DNA of 64,000 nt from contig CACONS010000001.1 in the NCBI GenBank assembly GCA_902628645.1, positions 1 to 64,000 on the forward strand. The letters are read 5' to 3'. The position numbers and the translations under genes were made by a program. Positions 63,228-64,000 of the stretch are shown in pieces; the stretch's first letter is position 1; every line of letters starts with the position of its first letter. The notes under the pieces are model-generated. The model searched no databases and was not told where the DNA came from. It saw nothing but the letters and a program-made list of their open reading frames with translations. This DNA comes from an uncultured Alphaproteobacteria bacterium. GTDB lineage: Bacteria; Pseudomonadota; Alphaproteobacteria; HIMB59; GCA-002718135.

Positions 63228-64000
63228 TTAAATAAATTGAAATTCAATGACCCCTAATTGATCAAATTGAGCCTTAACATGATTACCAGAATAAATTTTT
63301 GATGGTCTAGTGCATGATCCAGAAGAAATAAATTGACCTTTAAGCATTGTTTCTCCTTTTTTAGCAAGATTATTGATTAACCAGAGGGCAGCATTTAGCG
63401 GGTTATTTAAAACATTTTTAGTATTACCAGAGTCCATAACTTTATCGTCTATTAACAAGGTGACTTCAAGGTCATCAAGATTGATATCATTAATGTTAAA
63501 TATTTTTTCATTACGTAACCAAAATTCTGATGCACCATTTGTAGAAATAACATTCTTTGCACCAATTTCAGGTAATGGTTTTGCAAATCTAAAATCATTT
63601 ATTTCAATTGAGCATACTAATCCATCTAATAATAAATTTATATCTTCCATAGAGTAGGGTGCTTTTGAGATATCTATATCTTCTTTAATTCTAAAACTTA
63701 TTTCTGGTTCTGCATATGGTTCAAAGAAATTTTTAGCAGATAATTTTGTTGCATTAACTAAACTATATCTACTATATAAATTTCCATAAAAAGGTTCGCT
63801 CATATTTAAAACCTCTTGTGCTGTAAGAGATGTAGCTCCAATTTTTTTTCCAATACAGATATTATCTTTAAGTTCCAGATATCTAAGTTTTAAATTATCT
63901 TGAATTGCATAAGCTTCATCAATTGTTTTAGGTTCTAGACTTTTTAAAGAACTTAACCCAGTTTTATTTAATCTATGCTCAAATAAAATTTTTGATGCTT
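63228..64000 (-). CDS. 2-keto-4-pentenoate hydratase family protein (5' end outside the window)
   Basis: The reading frame continues in the same phase upstream of the ATG at 63803 to the window edge without a stop, so the gene starts beyond base 64000. About 257 residues are visible. The upstream part contains TIDEAYAIQDNL and then IGKKIGATSLTAQEVL, the family's N-terminal hydratase motifs. The downstream part has AEPEISFRI (metal-binding Glu), SIEINDFRF, and GQFISSGSCTRPSKI. MhpD-type enzymes hydrate 2-hydroxypentadienoate-type intermediates of aromatic or sugar-acid breakdown; the substrate is not clear. It heads the visible part of the minus-strand run. Confidence 0.88.
   Translation of the reverse strand, partial: ASKILFEHRLNKTGLSSLKSLEPKTIDEAYAIQDNLKLRYLELKDNICIGKKIGATSLTAQEVLNMSEPFYGNLYSRYSLVNATKLSAKNFFEPYAEPEISFRIKEDIDISKAPYSMEDINLLLDGLVCSIEINDFRFAKPLPEIGAKNVISTNGASEFWLRNEKIFNINDINLDDLEVTLLIDDKVMDSGNTKNVLNNPLNAALWLINNLAKKGETMLKGQFISSGSCTRPSKIYSGNHVKAQFDQLGVIEFQFI

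Noticed and set aside
63228..63803. A 191-residue hydratase gene starting at the ATG at 63803
   Set aside because: The same frame is open upstream to the window edge and encodes conserved family motifs (IGKKIGATS, EAYAIQDNL), so 63803 is an internal methionine.
1..64000. CRISPR arrays, insertion sequences, prophage or integrative elements
   Set aside because: No repeated spacer pattern, transposase, integrase or att-like duplication near the three tRNA genes was seen.

Overview
The window is one contiguous piece of a very A+T-rich, tightly packed bacterial chromosome. No stretch over about 300 bases lacks a gene. Many genes touch or overlap by 1, 4 or 8 bases, TTG and GTG starts are common, and I see no transposase, phage block or CRISPR array. 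The gene content is alphaproteobacterial: an aapJQMP general amino-acid transporter, an NDUFS4-like complex I subunit, the order tolC - popZ-like - valS, the order xthA - erpA - dgt - argS - SPOR - scpAB - tatABC - serS - pcm, and a GTTC-N7-GTTC type SOS box before umuDC. Together with the base composition and compaction this points to a streamlined marine lineage (SAR11-like, or an AT-rich relative such as the HIMB59/AEGEAN-169 type). The lineage is an inference, not proven here.

Layout. 1-11160: end of a membrane protein coupled to adenine deaminase, a GATase, a MOSC protein, a sugar-type ABC importer (two permeases and a binding protein, no ATPase), a phosphatase, apt, a thiolase, an acyl-CoA dehydrogenase and an NDUFS4-like protein. 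11208-15910: tRNA-Arg, a putative oxygenase, a GFA protein and a partial inositol pathway (iolC, iolB, iolJ) with a nucleosidase and a cupin. 15924-22088: TauE/SafE exporter and MetC-like enzyme on the minus strand, then aapJQMP with a strong hairpin after aapJ. 22090-26092: alaX, SOS-controlled umuDC, an MFS carrier, tRNA-Asn and tRNA-Cys.

26217-42022 is the conserved core: tolC, a PopZ-like protein, valS, ilvD, xthA, erpA, dgt, argS, a SPOR-like protein, scpAB, tatABC, serS and pcm. nagZ and surE are missing from the places I expect them. 42007-47827: MATE efflux, rlmJ, cold-shock protein, two small membrane or exported proteins (one with two EF-hands), a DjlA-like co-chaperone, a threonine/serine dehydratase and anmK. 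47950-48063 holds a candidate small RNA of four back-to-back hairpins with its own promoter and terminator. 48108-57394: a deaminase, a tandem glycine riboswitch driving gcvT-gcvH-gcvP, rseP, a MazG-like protein, and the cysE-cysK-metB sulfur set on the minus strand. 57527-64000: a thioesterase, a BASS transporter, and a seven-gene minus-strand run (hydratase, DCC protein, PsiE, photolyase-like protein, ABC-2 exporter, PhyH dioxygenase).

The most unusual items are the four-hairpin RNA at 47950-48063 and the photolyase-like protein at 61274-62452, whose FAD domain is at the N-terminus and is followed by an alpha/beta-like domain, as if the usual domain order were permuted. Other points of interest are the very short PopZ-like protein, the EF-hand protein, a terminator that runs straight into the next start codon at 6859, and an ABC importer without its ATPase.
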